A stretch of 64,000 nt of DNA from Cyanophora paradoxa. Taxonomy: Eukaryota; Glaucocystophyceae; Cyanophorales; Cyanophoraceae. Each line of letters opens with the position of its first letter. The stretch's first letter is position 1. The stretch spans positions 1 to 64,000 of the forward strand of contig QPMI01000537.1 of the NCBI GenBank assembly GCA_004431415.1. The letters are read 5' to 3'. A program made the translations under genes and the position numbers. Below, piece after piece: positions 30,193 through 41,065 of this stretch. The notes beneath the pieces were generated by a model. The model saw nothing but the letters and a program-made list of their open reading frames with translations, was not told the DNA's origin and did not search any database.

Positions 30193-33100
30193 TTTTTTTT
30201 TTTTTTGTTTTTGAGTTTTCCGTAGTTTATTAGGGGACAGAGCCCCTGGTACACAAAAAACATCGTTTTCTGTCTACCCTAGGCCTAGGTCTACCCTAGG
30301 CCAACTAATATACTTTAGCCTAGTCTACTCCCCACTATTGGGTCTCCGACTAGGCGCCCCAAGGGCTATACCCTATTGCGAGCCCCGCCCCCTCTACCCT
30401 TGAGGCGGCTCTCTCGGAGCCTCCCCCCCGCGACGGGCCAGGGCCGGTCACGATGGGGTGGGGTAGAGAGGTGGCAGGGGGCTGGGGCCGGGGAGATTGT
30501 TGGGCTGGCAGGCTCAGGGTTTAAAGCCAAGCGGCGAGATCCCAAAGATGAGAAGAGAGAGGAGGAGATCTCCGCGGTGGTACCTCGCGTGTTCCCGTGC
30601 AGGACAGAGGAGCGGGCGTGGAAGGCGGTGGAGGTGGCGGTGTCGGTGGAGCGACAGGGAACAGATGGGACAGGTTGCTGGAGGGGCGAGATGGGGAGGG
30701 TGGAGCTGGAGAGCCCGTTTCGAGAAGAGGAAGGGTGGAGGAGGGGAGGGTGCGGGGGAGGAGGCTGGGGTGAGGGCCGGGCCTCTTCGGTGGGGAGGGC
30801 GGGGCGGCGGCCGGTCTTGTGGGGAGGCCGGTCTTGAGGTTCGGGAAGAGGCTCGGGCACAGCTGATGCGGCTGCGGACGACGCTCCATCCCGCCGCTGG
30901 GCGTGACCATGAGCAGCAGCAGGGGTGACGGAAGCTGCTGCAGCTGTTCTAGATCTGCGGGGGCGAGGTCCGGGTCCGGAATTATTGCCTCGGGCTGCAC
31001 GGAATCCCGCCGACTCTTGAATTTCTCGAAGGAGGCGCGGGCGTCGCGTCCGCACTGTTGCCGTGCCGTCGGCTTGTGCCACTGGTGTGTCAGGCGGGGG
31101 CACTTGCGTTGGCGGACTGTCCTTTGGACTCTGGGGCCTAGCTATAGAGGTGTCGCTGACGGCCGACGGGCGCGGGCGGGGTTGGAAGAAGGTGCGGATG
31201 TCTGCTCGCGAGTTCCGGGCCGCAGGCCTTGGGGTAGGCTGCGCGCTCAGCGGAGGCCGGTATTGGGGTTCCGGTGCGGGCGTGACTATTTTGGGCCTGG
31301 ATGGGCCTGCAATGGCTTCATCTTGGGGGGCGCGGTCTGTCTCGCTGGTTTTGGGGGCGACACTGGAGCGGTACATTTTCCTTTGCGTTTGTGCTGCGCC
31401 AGGGCTTCGGGGGAGGCAGCAGCGTAACCGCACCGGCAGCTGAGGGGGCATCCCGTGGCAGTTCTCCCGGGGCCAGCGCAGCCACCGGTATTGCCCGGGG
31501 CTGCTCGGGCTGGGAGGCGGTGCTCGTGGGCGCCTCCGTATCCAAGGCCTGCGAGCCTAGAATCCGAGAAAGAATGAGGCCGCGCCAGGTGGCGCAGTTA
31601 GACACAGTGCCCGTGAAGGAGGGTGTGTAGGCCGTGGGTCATGTTCCAGAGCACGGACAAGTATTTCGGCGAAGGCACAGACGAAAATCCCGCAGTTGAA
31701 GCGATCGTTTTGGGCCGGGATGGGGAATCGGGTGGCTGAGGGGAGGGGCCAGGTGAGAGCGTCGTCGGCGCCGGTCGAGGAGCCTAGGGCTGCGCATTCG
31801 CGCTCCATGTTGAGCCATTTTAGGAGGGGCAGGAGTTGACGGCGGGCCTCTTCGGGGCCCGGGAGATTGTATCCATCGTATAGTTCAGCACGGCGAGCAC
31901 GGAGATGGAGGGCTGCAAGGATCCAGTGGCCCGGGGTGTGGATAGGGAAGAGTAATAGGTCATAGTCAAAGACATTAATTCCGCGCCCAGCGGTGCGACG
32001 GCGCAGGCGGGCGCTGCCCGCCGGCGTTATTGTCTGGGGAATAGCGGCGTAGAAAGTGTGCGGGAAAAGTAAGACGCGTCGGCGAGGGTTAATTTCTCCG
32101 CTCGCAAGAAGGTTTAGTCGGGCAAGGTAGTAGTTGATGACGTCGGCGTTCACCCAGGACGAGCCGTTCAGCGTGGCTAGGTCATGGAGCGATACGGAGG
32201 CACTGCCAAACAGTGCAGCGGGGCCGCTGCGGGCTGCCGGGAGCTCTCGGACTGCGCTGTTGGGTAGAGCGCGGGTAGGGGAGCGGCGTACTTGGGCCAG
32301 GCGGCACGTAATGCAGGTGGGGACGGCGGAGCCGGCCACCCTGCATTACTGGCATTAATATTGGTGATGCTGTTAGCAGCTGCCGGCCTAGCTACAGGTC
32401 TAGGTCTCGGGCTCGAGCTCGGGGCGGCGGTAGGGGGCACCGGCGTTGCGGGTATCGCTGTTGTAGGGGGGCCGTGGCCGGCCACGGTGCTGGGGAGCAG
32501 CGCGGGTTCGAGAGCGGCGCGACTGGCTGACTAATTGTAGGTCTGATGAGAGGGTGAGCTGGCCGTTGGGTATCCGTCGACGCGGGGCCGGGGCCACCAC
32601 GGTCGAGGGGCTCGTGGGCTCATCCCTAATCCTGGCTGGCATCGACCTCGCCGGTGAGGGCTCAGCAGGGCGCGAGGGTCGAGGTGCATGAGTTTGGCGG
32701 CGAGTAATCCCGTGTCGGCGTTGCCAGGACTGGACTTCGCTATTGCGAGCCTTCCAGATTGCTTGGGTGTAGTCTATGATGGTGGCCATAATTGCGTTGG
32801 CGCATTTAAGCGCCGCCGGTCTACGTACATCTAAGTAAATCAGGGCAGGGATGAGGCTACGAGGAAGGAGGAGCCTGACGGTGTGGCGGGGAGAATCGCA
32901 GGCAAGGTCGGCGAAGAGTTTGCTGCCGAGGCTTTGCCACTGATCGGGCAGGCCATAGAGTGGCTGCGTGAGGTGCGAAGGAAGGGGGCCCGGCCGTTGG
33001 CGCTGACGCTCTGACCATCCCCAGTTTGCATCGTCAGCCAGTGCAAAGGCCGGGAACAGTTGGCGCAGCAACAGTCCGTCCTGGCGCAGGGCCGGGGGCA

Positions 33101-34644
33101 GCTTGTAGGCTGGGTCGCCAGCTGCAGCCGCATCGACTGCAGTTTTTAGGCGTTGAGACGATGTGGTTTCGTACAATAGGTTGAATATCTTAGTTTGGGC
33201 TTCGATACGGAGGGTGCGTGTTGCTGGGCAGAGACCAAAGGCGTGGTCGTGGGTTTCAGGCGTCCCGCTAACGATAGGGGGGGGCCGCGGTGCCTGGCGT
33301 GCGTCTCGTGCGGCCGGGTCGCCGTTGGGGCCGTTCCGGATCCCACCGTCTTCCTCGGGGTCGGACGCAGGCGGCTGCCATGGCGGGGCTGGGGTGGGCC
33401 GGCCGTCTGGGCCTAGCACGGACGCGCAGCCTGCGCGAACACAGAGTCCATTTGGATTTATTGCACTATAGAGATGGGGAGCGTCCCGGGCACGTTCACC
33501 CATGAGGGGTGCGAGTCCGGAGCTGAATTTCGTGATTTGAGCAAGCCTCGCATTCAGGGGGTGCGATGCATCGCGGGAGAGCCCTTTCTTGCGGTATTCG
33601 CGGGCGAGGCGCGCACGGTCGACCGGACTGCCCAAATGGCATTTTTCGGTTGCAAGGAGACGGGAGAAGTTCCGAAATTCGCACGTATTTTTTACGTGTG
33701 CTCGCGGGTCAGACTCAACTCTGTAAACTCTACGAGTGTCGTAGTTCTCGTTCCAGCAGCGCGGGGGCGAAAAGAGTAGGACCATGTCAAATCCGCCAGG
33801 GGGAAAGACCGGCTCCCGGCGGGCGTGCCACGCGCGTTTTGATGCAACTGTTGCGGCCGGGACGGGTCTTCGGGGTCAGATTGCCAGGCTGCTTCCTCAG
33901 GGTCAGCCCAGGAAGAAAGTTCCCGGCCGTCGAGTGCCTGCCGGGAGAGGTCTGCGCTGGGGTGCAGAGCCAGTGCCGCAGCGGCGAGGCGGTCGGCTCG
34001 TGCGTTGTCCCGATCAAATGCACGGTTTGGAACCCGTTCTTCTTCCACCAGCAGGGGCAGGCTTGGTAGTCCTGGTGTATGCTGACCTAGCGCAGCCCGG
34101 GCTTCGCGCCGCCTCTGTCGTTCTGCTCGCCTGGAGGCACGAGACGCTTGCTGCATTTGGTGGACGGCTCGGCGGGCGTTCCGACGGTGGATGTGGGCAG
34201 TGCCCGCGCGAAGGTGCTCGGAGATATAGTTGTAGGCGCCGGTTAGCGGGTTCGCGCGCCCTTCGTATACTCCCGTGCCGGGGCCATATTGAGCTATCAG
34301 TTCCGCCTCCGTAGGTTCGGGAGCGACCGGGTCTCGGTCAGAGAGGTAGGATTCGTATGAGTCTGCGTCTGATTCCGAGTCGTGGTCGGCCACTTCAGCG
34401 GGGGCGGCAGCCGGGCGCGGGCGGCGCCGAGTTATATATTCTTTCTGGTGGGCTTTGACTTTGACAAGACGTTCTTCGTATAGCATTCTGTCGGGTGCCA
34501 CGGCCCTTGCTAGTGCAAGCCGGATGCACTGCACCTCAGCATACGCTTTAAGGTGATGGGAGTACGAGGCTCGAATGCAGCTGCGAAGGGTGGCGGTGGC
34601 GCGATGCGAGACGTACTTGGAGTAGTCCGCCATTGCGGTAAAGC
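30193..34644 (-). mobile_element. Nested, 5'-truncated LINE copy
   Basis: It is closely similar to the large element from its poly(A) up to a point inside RNase H (equivalent to about 23633 in the large copy). It lacks the endonuclease, reverse transcriptase, leader and tandem array. It is flanked by a 12-bp TSD, with 2 extra nt (34645-34646) at the 5' junction. This is the usual outcome of incomplete target-primed reverse transcription. It sits in the same orientation inside the larger element's leader, so it is younger than that insertion. Confidence 0.85.
30366..34644 (-). pseudogene. Frameshifted ORF2 remnant of nested LINE
   Basis: Homology to ORF2 runs from RNase H (TAMADYSKYVSH) through the zinc-knuckle and Ulp1-like region (DRFNCGIFVC near 31700) to the Pro-rich tail. 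The frame is broken at least three times: near 33780, near 32370-32400 and near 31450-31560. It also lacks a segment of about 60 nt present in the intact copy near 20030-20090. It cannot encode reverse transcriptase. Confidence 0.8.
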
Positions 34645-34646
34645 CA

Positions 34647-34658
34647 TTGCGGTCCGGC
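34647..34658. repeat. TSD of nested LINE copy (5' side)
   Basis: TTGCGGTCCGGC, the partner of 30181-30192. The large element's leader resumes immediately to the right (CTCCAGGGCTGCAG). Confidence 0.85.
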
Positions 34659-34929
34659 TCCAGGGCTGCAGATGTTGTACCCCTGAGCCCTCGGAGGTTG
34701 TCACTGTGGCGTCGGCAGAGGGGCCGCTGGTCGGTGCAGCTGGCTGCCGCCGCCACCCAACTCTCGTGCAGCCCAAAATAAAGTTTTTCCCTGGCCTTCC
34801 GGGCAGGTGCAGCTGCAGCTCTGTACGTGCAGGGGGCTTCGCGTGCATGCGCTGAGTGCAAAGGGGCTTCGGCGGTTTCTCGGCATCGTCGCCACGCGCA
34901 TCCTGCGCGTCCCCTCGCCTCCTCGACTC
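34659..34929 (-). other. Unique leader of the large LINE, upstream part
   Basis: This single-copy DNA lies between the nested copy and the tandem array. It was joined to 30180 before the nested insertion. The minus-strand frame of candidate ORF1 stays open through it, but no clear start is seen. Confidence 0.5.
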
Positions 34930-37900
34930 CCCGCAGAGGCGCCGCGCGGCCTCCTGCGGCGGGGCGCGCAGCGGGCGCGCGGGGGGCGCGGGCGGGGCTG
35001 CACGGCTCGCTCGGCGGCGGTGGAGGGCGTCGGCGGCGCCCCGGCGTCGTCCCGTCGCCTCCTCGGCTCCCCGCGGCGGCGCCGCGCGGCCTCCTGCGTC
35101 GGGGCGCGCGCGGGCTCGGGGGGGCGCGGGCGGGGCTGCACGGGCTCGCTCGGCGGCGGTGGAGGGCGTCGGCGGCGCCCGGCGTCGTCCCGTCGCCTCC
35201 TCGGCTCCCCGCGGCGGCGCCGCGCGGCCTCCTGCGTCGGGGCGCGCGGCGGGCTCGGGGGGCGCGGGCGGGGCTGCACGGGCTCGCTCGGCGGCGGTGG
35301 AGGGCGTCGGCGGCGCCCCGGCGTCGTCCCTCGCCTCCTCGGCTCCCCGCGGCGGCGCCGCGCGGCCTCCTGCGGCGGGGCGCGCGGCGGGCTCGGGGGG
35401 GCGCGGGCGGGGCTGCACGGGCTCGCTCGGCGGCGGTGGAGGGCGTCGGCGGCGCCCCGGCGTCGTCCCGTCGCCTCCTCGGCTCCCCGCGGCGGCGCCG
35501 CGCGGCTCCTGCGTCGGGGCGCGCGGCGGGCTCGGGGGGGCGCGGGCGGGGCTGCACGGGCTCGCTCGGCGGCGGTGGAGGGCGTCGGCGGCGCCCCGGC
35601 GTCGTCCCGTCGCCTCCTCGGCCCCCGCGGCGGCGCCGCGCGGCCTCCTGCGGCGGGGCGCGCGGCGGGCTCGGGGGGGGCGCGGGCGAGGCTGCACGGG
35701 CTCGCTCGGCGGCGGTGGAGGGCGTCGGCGGCGCCCCGGCTTCGTCCCCTCGCCTCCTCGGCTCCCCCGGCGGCGCCGCGCGGCCTCCTGCGGCGGGGCG
35801 CGCGGCGGGCTCGAGGGGGCGCGGGCGGGGCTGCACGGGCTCGCTCGGCGGCGGTGGAGGGCGTTGGCGGCGCCCCGGCTTCGTCCCGTCGCCTCCTCGG
35901 CTCCCCGCGGCGGCGCCGCGCGGCCTCCTGCGTCGGGGCACGCGGCGGGCTCGGGGGGGCGCGGGCGGGGCTGCACGGGCTCGCTCGGCGGCGGTGGAGG
36001 GCGTCGGCGGCGCCCGGCGTCGTCCCGTCGCCTCCTCGGCTCCCCGCGGCGGCGCCGCGCGGCCTCCTGCGTCGGGGCGCGCGGCGGGCTCGGGGGGGCG
36101 CGGGCGGGGCTGCACGGGCTCGCTCGGCGGCGGTGGAGGGCGTCGGCGGCGCCCCGGCGTCGTCCCGTCGCCTCCTCGGCTCCCCGCGGCGGCGCCGCGC
36201 GGCCTCCTGCGTCGGGGCGCGCGGCGGGCTCGGGGGGGCGCGGGCGGGGCTGCACGGGCTCGCTCGGCGGCGGTGGAGGGCGTCGGCGGCGCCCCGGCGT
36301 CGTCCCCTCGCCTCCTCGGCTCCCGCGGCGGCGCCGCGCGGCCTCCTGCGGCGGGGCGCGCGGCGGGCTCGGGGGGGCGCGGGCGGGGCTGCACGGGCTC
36401 GCTCGGCGGCGGTGGAGGGCGTCGGCGGCGCCCCGGCGTCGTCCCGTCGCCTCCTCGGCTCCCCGCGGCGGCGCCGCGCGGCCTCCTGCGTCGGGGCGCG
36501 CGGCGGGCTCGGGGGGGCGCGGGCGGGGCTGCACGGGCTCGCTCGGCGGCGGTGGAGGGCGTCGGCGGCGCCCCGGCGTCGTCCCGTCGCCTCCTCGGCC
36601 CCCGCGGCGGCGCCGCGCGGCCTCCTGCGGCGGGGCGCGCGGCGGGCTCGGGGGGGCGCGGGCGAGGCTGCACGGGCTCGCTCGGCGGCGGTGGAGGGCG
36701 TCGGCGGCGCCCCGGCTTCGTCCCCTCGCCTCCTCGGCTCCCCCGGCGGCGCCGCGCGGCCTCCTGCGGCGGGGCGCGCGGCGGGCTCGAGGGGGCGCGG
36801 GCGGGGCTGCACGGGCTCGCTCGGCGGCGGTGGAGGGCGTTGGCGGCGCCCCGGCTTCGTCCCGTCGCCTCCTCGGCTCCCCGCGGCGGCGCCGCGCGGC
36901 CTCCTGCGGCGGGGCGCGCGGCGGGCTCGGGAGGGCGCGGGCGGGGCTGCACGGGCTCGCTCGGCGGCGGTGGAGGGCGTCGGCGGCGCCCCGGCGTCGT
37001 CCCTCGCCTCCTCGGCCCCCGCGGCGGCGCCGCGCGGCCTCCTGCGTCGGGGCGCGCGGCGGGCTCGGGGGGGCGCGGGCGGGGCTGCACGGGCTCGCTC
37101 GGCGGCGGTGGAGGGCGTCGGCGGCGCCCCGGCGTCGTCCCGTCGCCTCCTCGGCCCCCGCGGCGGCGCCGCGCGGCCTCCTGCGACGGGGCGCGCGGCG
37201 GGCTCGGGGGGGCGTGGGCGGGGCTGCACGGGCTCGCTCGGCGGCGGTGGAGGGCGTCGGCGGCGCCCCGGCGTCGTCCCGTCGCCTCCTCGGCCCCCGC
37301 GGCGGCGCCGCGCGGCCTCCTGCGGCGGGGCGCGCGGCGGGCTCGGGGAGGGCGCAGGCGGGGCTGCACGGGCTCGCTCGGCGGCGGTGGAGGGCGTCGG
37401 CGGCGCCCCGGCGTCGTCCCCTCGCCTCCTCGACTCCCGCGGCGGCGCCGCGCGGCCTCCTGCGGCGGGGCGCGCGGCGGGCTCGGGGGGGCGCGGGCGG
37501 GGCTGCACGGGCTCGCTCGGCGGCGGTGGAGGGCGTCGGCGGCGCCCCGGCGTCGTCCCGTCGCCTCCTCGGCTCCCCGCGGCGGCGCCGCGCGGCCTCC
37601 TGCGTCGGGGCGCGCGCCGGGCTCGGGGGGGCGCGGGCGGGGCTGCACGGGCTCGCTCGGCGGCGGTGGAGGGCGTCGGCGGCGCCCCGGCGTCGTCCCG
37701 TCGCCTCCTCGGCTCCCCGCGGCGGCGCCGCGCGGCCTCCTGCGTCGGGGCACGCGGCGGGCTCGGGGGGGCGCGGGCGGGGCTGCACGGGCTCGCTCGG
37801 CGGCGGTGGAGGGCGTCGGCGGCGCCCCGGCGTCGTCCCCTCGACTCCTCGGCTCCCCGCGGCGGCGCCGCGCGGCCTCCTGCGGCGGGGCGCGCGGCGG

Positions 37901-38246
37901 GCTCGGGGAGGGCGCGGGCGGGGCTGCACGGGCTCGCTCGGCGGCGGTGGAGGGCGTTGGCGGCGCCCCGGCGTCGTCCCTCGACTCCTCGGCTCCCGCG
38001 GCGGCGCCGCGCGGCCTCCTGCGGCGGGGCGCGCGGCGGGTTCGGGGAGGGCGCGGGCGGGGCTGCACGGGCTCGCTCGGCGGCGGTGGAGGGCGTTGGC
38101 GGCGCCCCGGCGTCGTCCCGTCGCCTCCTCGGCTCCCCGCGGCGGCGCCGCGTGGCCTCCTGCGTCGGGGCGCGCGGCGGGCTCGGGGGGGGCGCGGGCG
38201 GGGCTGCACGGGCTCGCTCGGCGGCGGTGGAGGGCGTTGGCGGCGC
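34930..38246 (-). repeat. ~139-bp GC-rich tandem array forming the 5' end of the LINE
   Basis: About 24 head-to-tail monomers are anchored on GGCTGCACGGGCTCGCTCGG (first near 34995, last near 38203; mean spacing about 139 bp, range about 136-141). The array ends exactly at the right TSD, so it belongs to the element. Spacing is often not a multiple of three and reading frames wander between monomers, so the long open frames on both strands come from high GC, not coding. Monomeric 5' UTRs of this kind act as promoters in some LINEs; that role here is inferred. Two-monomer blocks near 35680-35900 and 36655-36880 are nearly identical, indicating internal block duplication. Confidence 0.85.
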
Positions 38247-38263
38247 ACGGGGCAGGAAAAGAT
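38247..38263. repeat. Right target-site duplication of the large LINE
   Basis: ACGGGGCAGGAAAAGAT, identical to 19068-19084. It is followed by GCGCCCCCCGCGCC and, 18 bp on, the ATG of the protease-recombinase gene. Confidence 0.9.
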
Positions 38264-38281
38264 GCGCCCCCCGCGCCCGCG

Positions 38282-40003
38282 ATGGCGGCGCTCTCGGCGG
38301 TGACCGACACCCACGAGCTCTGCCTGTTCGAGGGGCCCTACGGCCCCGCGCGCCTCGCGGTCCTCCGCACGGACGCGGGCCCCGGCGTCTGCGTGGCCGA
38401 GCTGGCCCGCCTCGTCGGCTTCGCCGGCGACAACGCGCGGTTCGCTGCGGAGTACGGGGTCCCCGTCCGGCCGCTCGCCGACTGGAACGCCGTGCTCCTC
38501 CTCGAATGCCTCGGGGCCGTCGCCCGCGGCTTCTGCAACGCCCAGGAGCGCCCGCCGCACGTCCTCGCGCTCCGCTACGTCGAGGAGGTGGTGAGCGGCG
38601 CGTGGGAGCGCTCGGACGACGCGCGCATGCACCGGGCGGCGGCGAGCCTCTTCGCGGGCCTCGAGCGGCGGCGGCAGGCCCGCCTCGAGCGGCTCGAGAT
38701 GGGCGTCCTCTGGGCCGCGGGCGCGCGGTTCCTCGCCGTGCGCGCGCGCCGCGTCGAGACGCCGGAGCTCCAGTGGTGGGTGCCCCTCGCGAGCGTCGCC
38801 CAGGCCGTCTACGGCGACTCGCGCTCCACGAACTGCGTCCGGATGGAGATCATGAGGCGCTGCCCCGACCTCGCGGTGGGCGGGCCGCACCGCTTCGAGG
38901 CGAGCACACGGACGGTGGGGCGGGAGCGGCTCGCCCTCCTCACCCGCACCCTCGTCTACTACGGCGGTCTCGGCGCCGACATCGCCGCCAACGGCTCGGC
39001 GCGCCGCTGGGCCTTCCTCTCGACACTCGGCGTCGAGAGGCTGCTCGCGGGGCTGCCGGACCGCGACGGGGCGCGCGCCGCCGCCGAGTTCAAGCGCGCC
39101 CGCCTCCTTTTCGAGGGGGCCGACCCCGCGTCGCTCGAGGGGGCCCCCTCGCTCCCGCTCGCCCCGCCCCGCCGCATCTGCCTCTTCGGGCGCAAGTCCT
39201 GGCTCACGGTGAGCGACGGGAGGCCCGCGCGCGCGCGCGAGGCGGCGGGCGCTCACCTGAGCGGCGCGCGCGCAGGACACGGAGATCGCGAACGTGATGA
39301 CGCTCCAGCTGCTTCGGGCCGGCGCGGGGCGCCGGGTGGTGGCGCTGTACCCCATGCACGTCGAGATCTTCGGCTCCGTCCTCCGCCGCTACGCGCGGCT
39401 CGACGAAGCGAAGCGCGAGCGCCGACCTCTCGGGGCCGCCGAGCGGGGCGCCTGCGTCCTGTGCCCCCTGAGCCTCGGAAACTTGCGGCGCGGGGCGGAG
39501 CGTACCCCGGGATGGTCCGCGGGGGGCCACTGGTGCCTCCTCGCCGTCGACGGGGCCTCGAAGCTCGTCCGCTGGTTCGACTCGCTCGGCGGCGCGCCGG
39601 AGACGGGCCTGGAGCGCGCGGCCAAGGCCGCCTTCCCGCGGGGGGCCCCTTTGTCAGCGAGACGCGGGGCCGCCTCCAGGTCGGGGACGGGTACCAGTGC
39701 GGGCCGTGGACGCTCTGGTTCGCCGAGGCGCTCACGATGGAGGTGCTGACTTCGTTCCCGTGGTCGGACGAGATCGACAGCGGCTCCCTGGCCTACGTGC
39801 GCGCGGGTGAGCCGGTGTCGGCGGCGATCGCGGCGGAGAACGGGCGGTTCATCACGGAGAAGCGCGAGGCGTACCGCTCGCTGCTCGAGGGCGGCGTCGT
39901 GGACCAGGCCGTGGCGCTCTTCGACGAGGATTCGCTGCCGGACGCCGAGCGCGTCGTCCTCCCGCCCACCGGCGAGAGGGCGGCCCGAAAGGGCAGCAAG
40001 CCC

Positions 40004-40037
<34 letters not shown>

Positions 40038-41065
40038 GTCCGCCACCCTCGCCGTCCTCGTCCTCGGCGACCTCGTCGGTCGAGGGGGGAGGCGTCGGTC
40101 GTCAACGACGTCGGCACCGTCGCCCGCCTGCTGGGGTACGTCAATCAGCGCGAGCGGGGGATCAGGCCGCTCGACATGGGGCTGCTCACCCGCGCCGACT
40201 TTGTCAAGATCTACCTCCGCTTCCTCCGCTACCTCCGCGAGGAGCGCCGCCTCGCGCCGGGGACCCTCGCCGGGTACACGCAGAGCGTCATGCAGGCGTG
40301 CGCCTTTGTCCATGCCCGCACGGGCGGCGAGGCGGCGGGGGCCGAGGGGCCGCACGCGAGGCCCCTCCGAACCTGAAGACGCAGCTCGAACGCGAGAAGA
40401 AGCAGCGCCGGGGGTGGAAGGGGCGGGGACCGAACTGGATCTCGCTCGAGACGGTGCTGAAGGCGCGGTCCGACGCCCTCGCGGCGCACGAGGCGGCGCC
40501 GCTCCCCATCGACAAGGCCAAGGCCCTCCGGGAAGCGATCCTGATCGGGTTCTTGAGCATCACGCCGGCGCGGGTCGGCGTCGTGAGGCGCCTGCGCATC
40601 GGTCAGACGCTGCGGCGCGACGGCGGGGCCTGGGCGATCTCGCTCACCGAGATGCGGCACGAGACGGGGGAGCTGGTGTCGAAGACGGCCAAATCGCACG
40701 GCGCCATCGTCTTGCCGGTGGCGGGGCCGCTGCAGGGGCCGCTCGAGGCGTACGTCTCCAAGTACCGGCGCCTCCTCCTCCCCGAGGGCGGCGCCGACGA
40801 GGGCTGGCTCTTCGCCTCCTCCTCCGGCGGCTGCCTCTCCGAGTCCGGGTGGGCCGTCTTCTGCCGCAAGGTCGGCGCCCCGCCGCGCGCACGGGGCCCC
40901 GCGGCCGGGCTCACGCGTTCGGACCATGATCAGGTGATGGTCAAGTACACGGGGGTCCCCGCTGCCGGGCGCGCGCGAGGCGCCCGAAAGTGCTGTACTA
41001 CGTCCGGAAAGAGCGTTGGTCATGCTAGCCGGTCGGCGGACGTGACAGATGCGCCGCTGGTCTGA
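38282..41065 (+). pseudogene. Ulp1/C48-like protease fused to tyrosine recombinase (frameshifted)
   Basis: Exon 1 (38282-39208, 309 codons) starts MAALSAVTDTHELCLFEG. Its first part (VAELARLVGFAGDNARFAAE) loosely recalls Bro-N/KilA-type DNA-binding folds. A 67-nt GT-AG intron (39209-39275) follows. Exon 2 opens a C48-like protease: GGHWCLLAVD (His 39528), WFDSLGG (Asp 39579), then DGYQCGPWTLWFAEAL (Cys 39698). An Ala/Ser/Pro linker leads to a recombinase: a SAM-like core-binding part (RADFVKIYLRFLRYLREE, TLAGYTQSVMQACAF), then ITPARVGVVRRLRIG (first Arg) and SKTAKSHGAIVLPV (Lys). The second Arg/His box and the Tyr are not clear. Frame changes occur near 39640, 40085 and 40350, each in or near G/C runs, so this is a decayed copy or carries sequence errors. 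It is probably the core gene of a mobile element. Confidence 0.55.

Larger units (their letters stand above)
19085..38246 (-). mobile_element. Very large LINE retrotransposon with a nested copy
   Basis: The element is bounded by a 16-17 bp TSD (19068-19084 and 38247-38263) and ends in poly(A). Order from 5' to 3' on the minus strand: ~139 bp tandem monomers (38246 to about 34930); unique leader (34929-34659, continuing 30180-28787 across a nested insertion); candidate ORF1 ending 28773; ORF2 28768-19394; 3' UTR with stem-loop; poly(A). Without the nested copy (about 4.47 kb including one TSD) it is about 14.7 kb, far longer than most LINEs (4-8 kb). ORF2 has no stop or frameshift, suggesting recent activity. 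A second copy of the same family is nested in its leader. Confidence 0.85.

Noticed and set aside
34930-38246. CRISPR-like array of regular repeats
   Set aside because: Units are directly adjacent with no unique spacers, much longer than CRISPR repeats, and are bounded by a retrotransposon TSD.
33692-41065. Open frames of 900-2000 codons on both strands across the tandem array
   Set aside because: The monomer spacing is usually not a multiple of three and the GC is extreme, so stops are simply rare. The Arg/Ala/Pro products are repeat artefacts.
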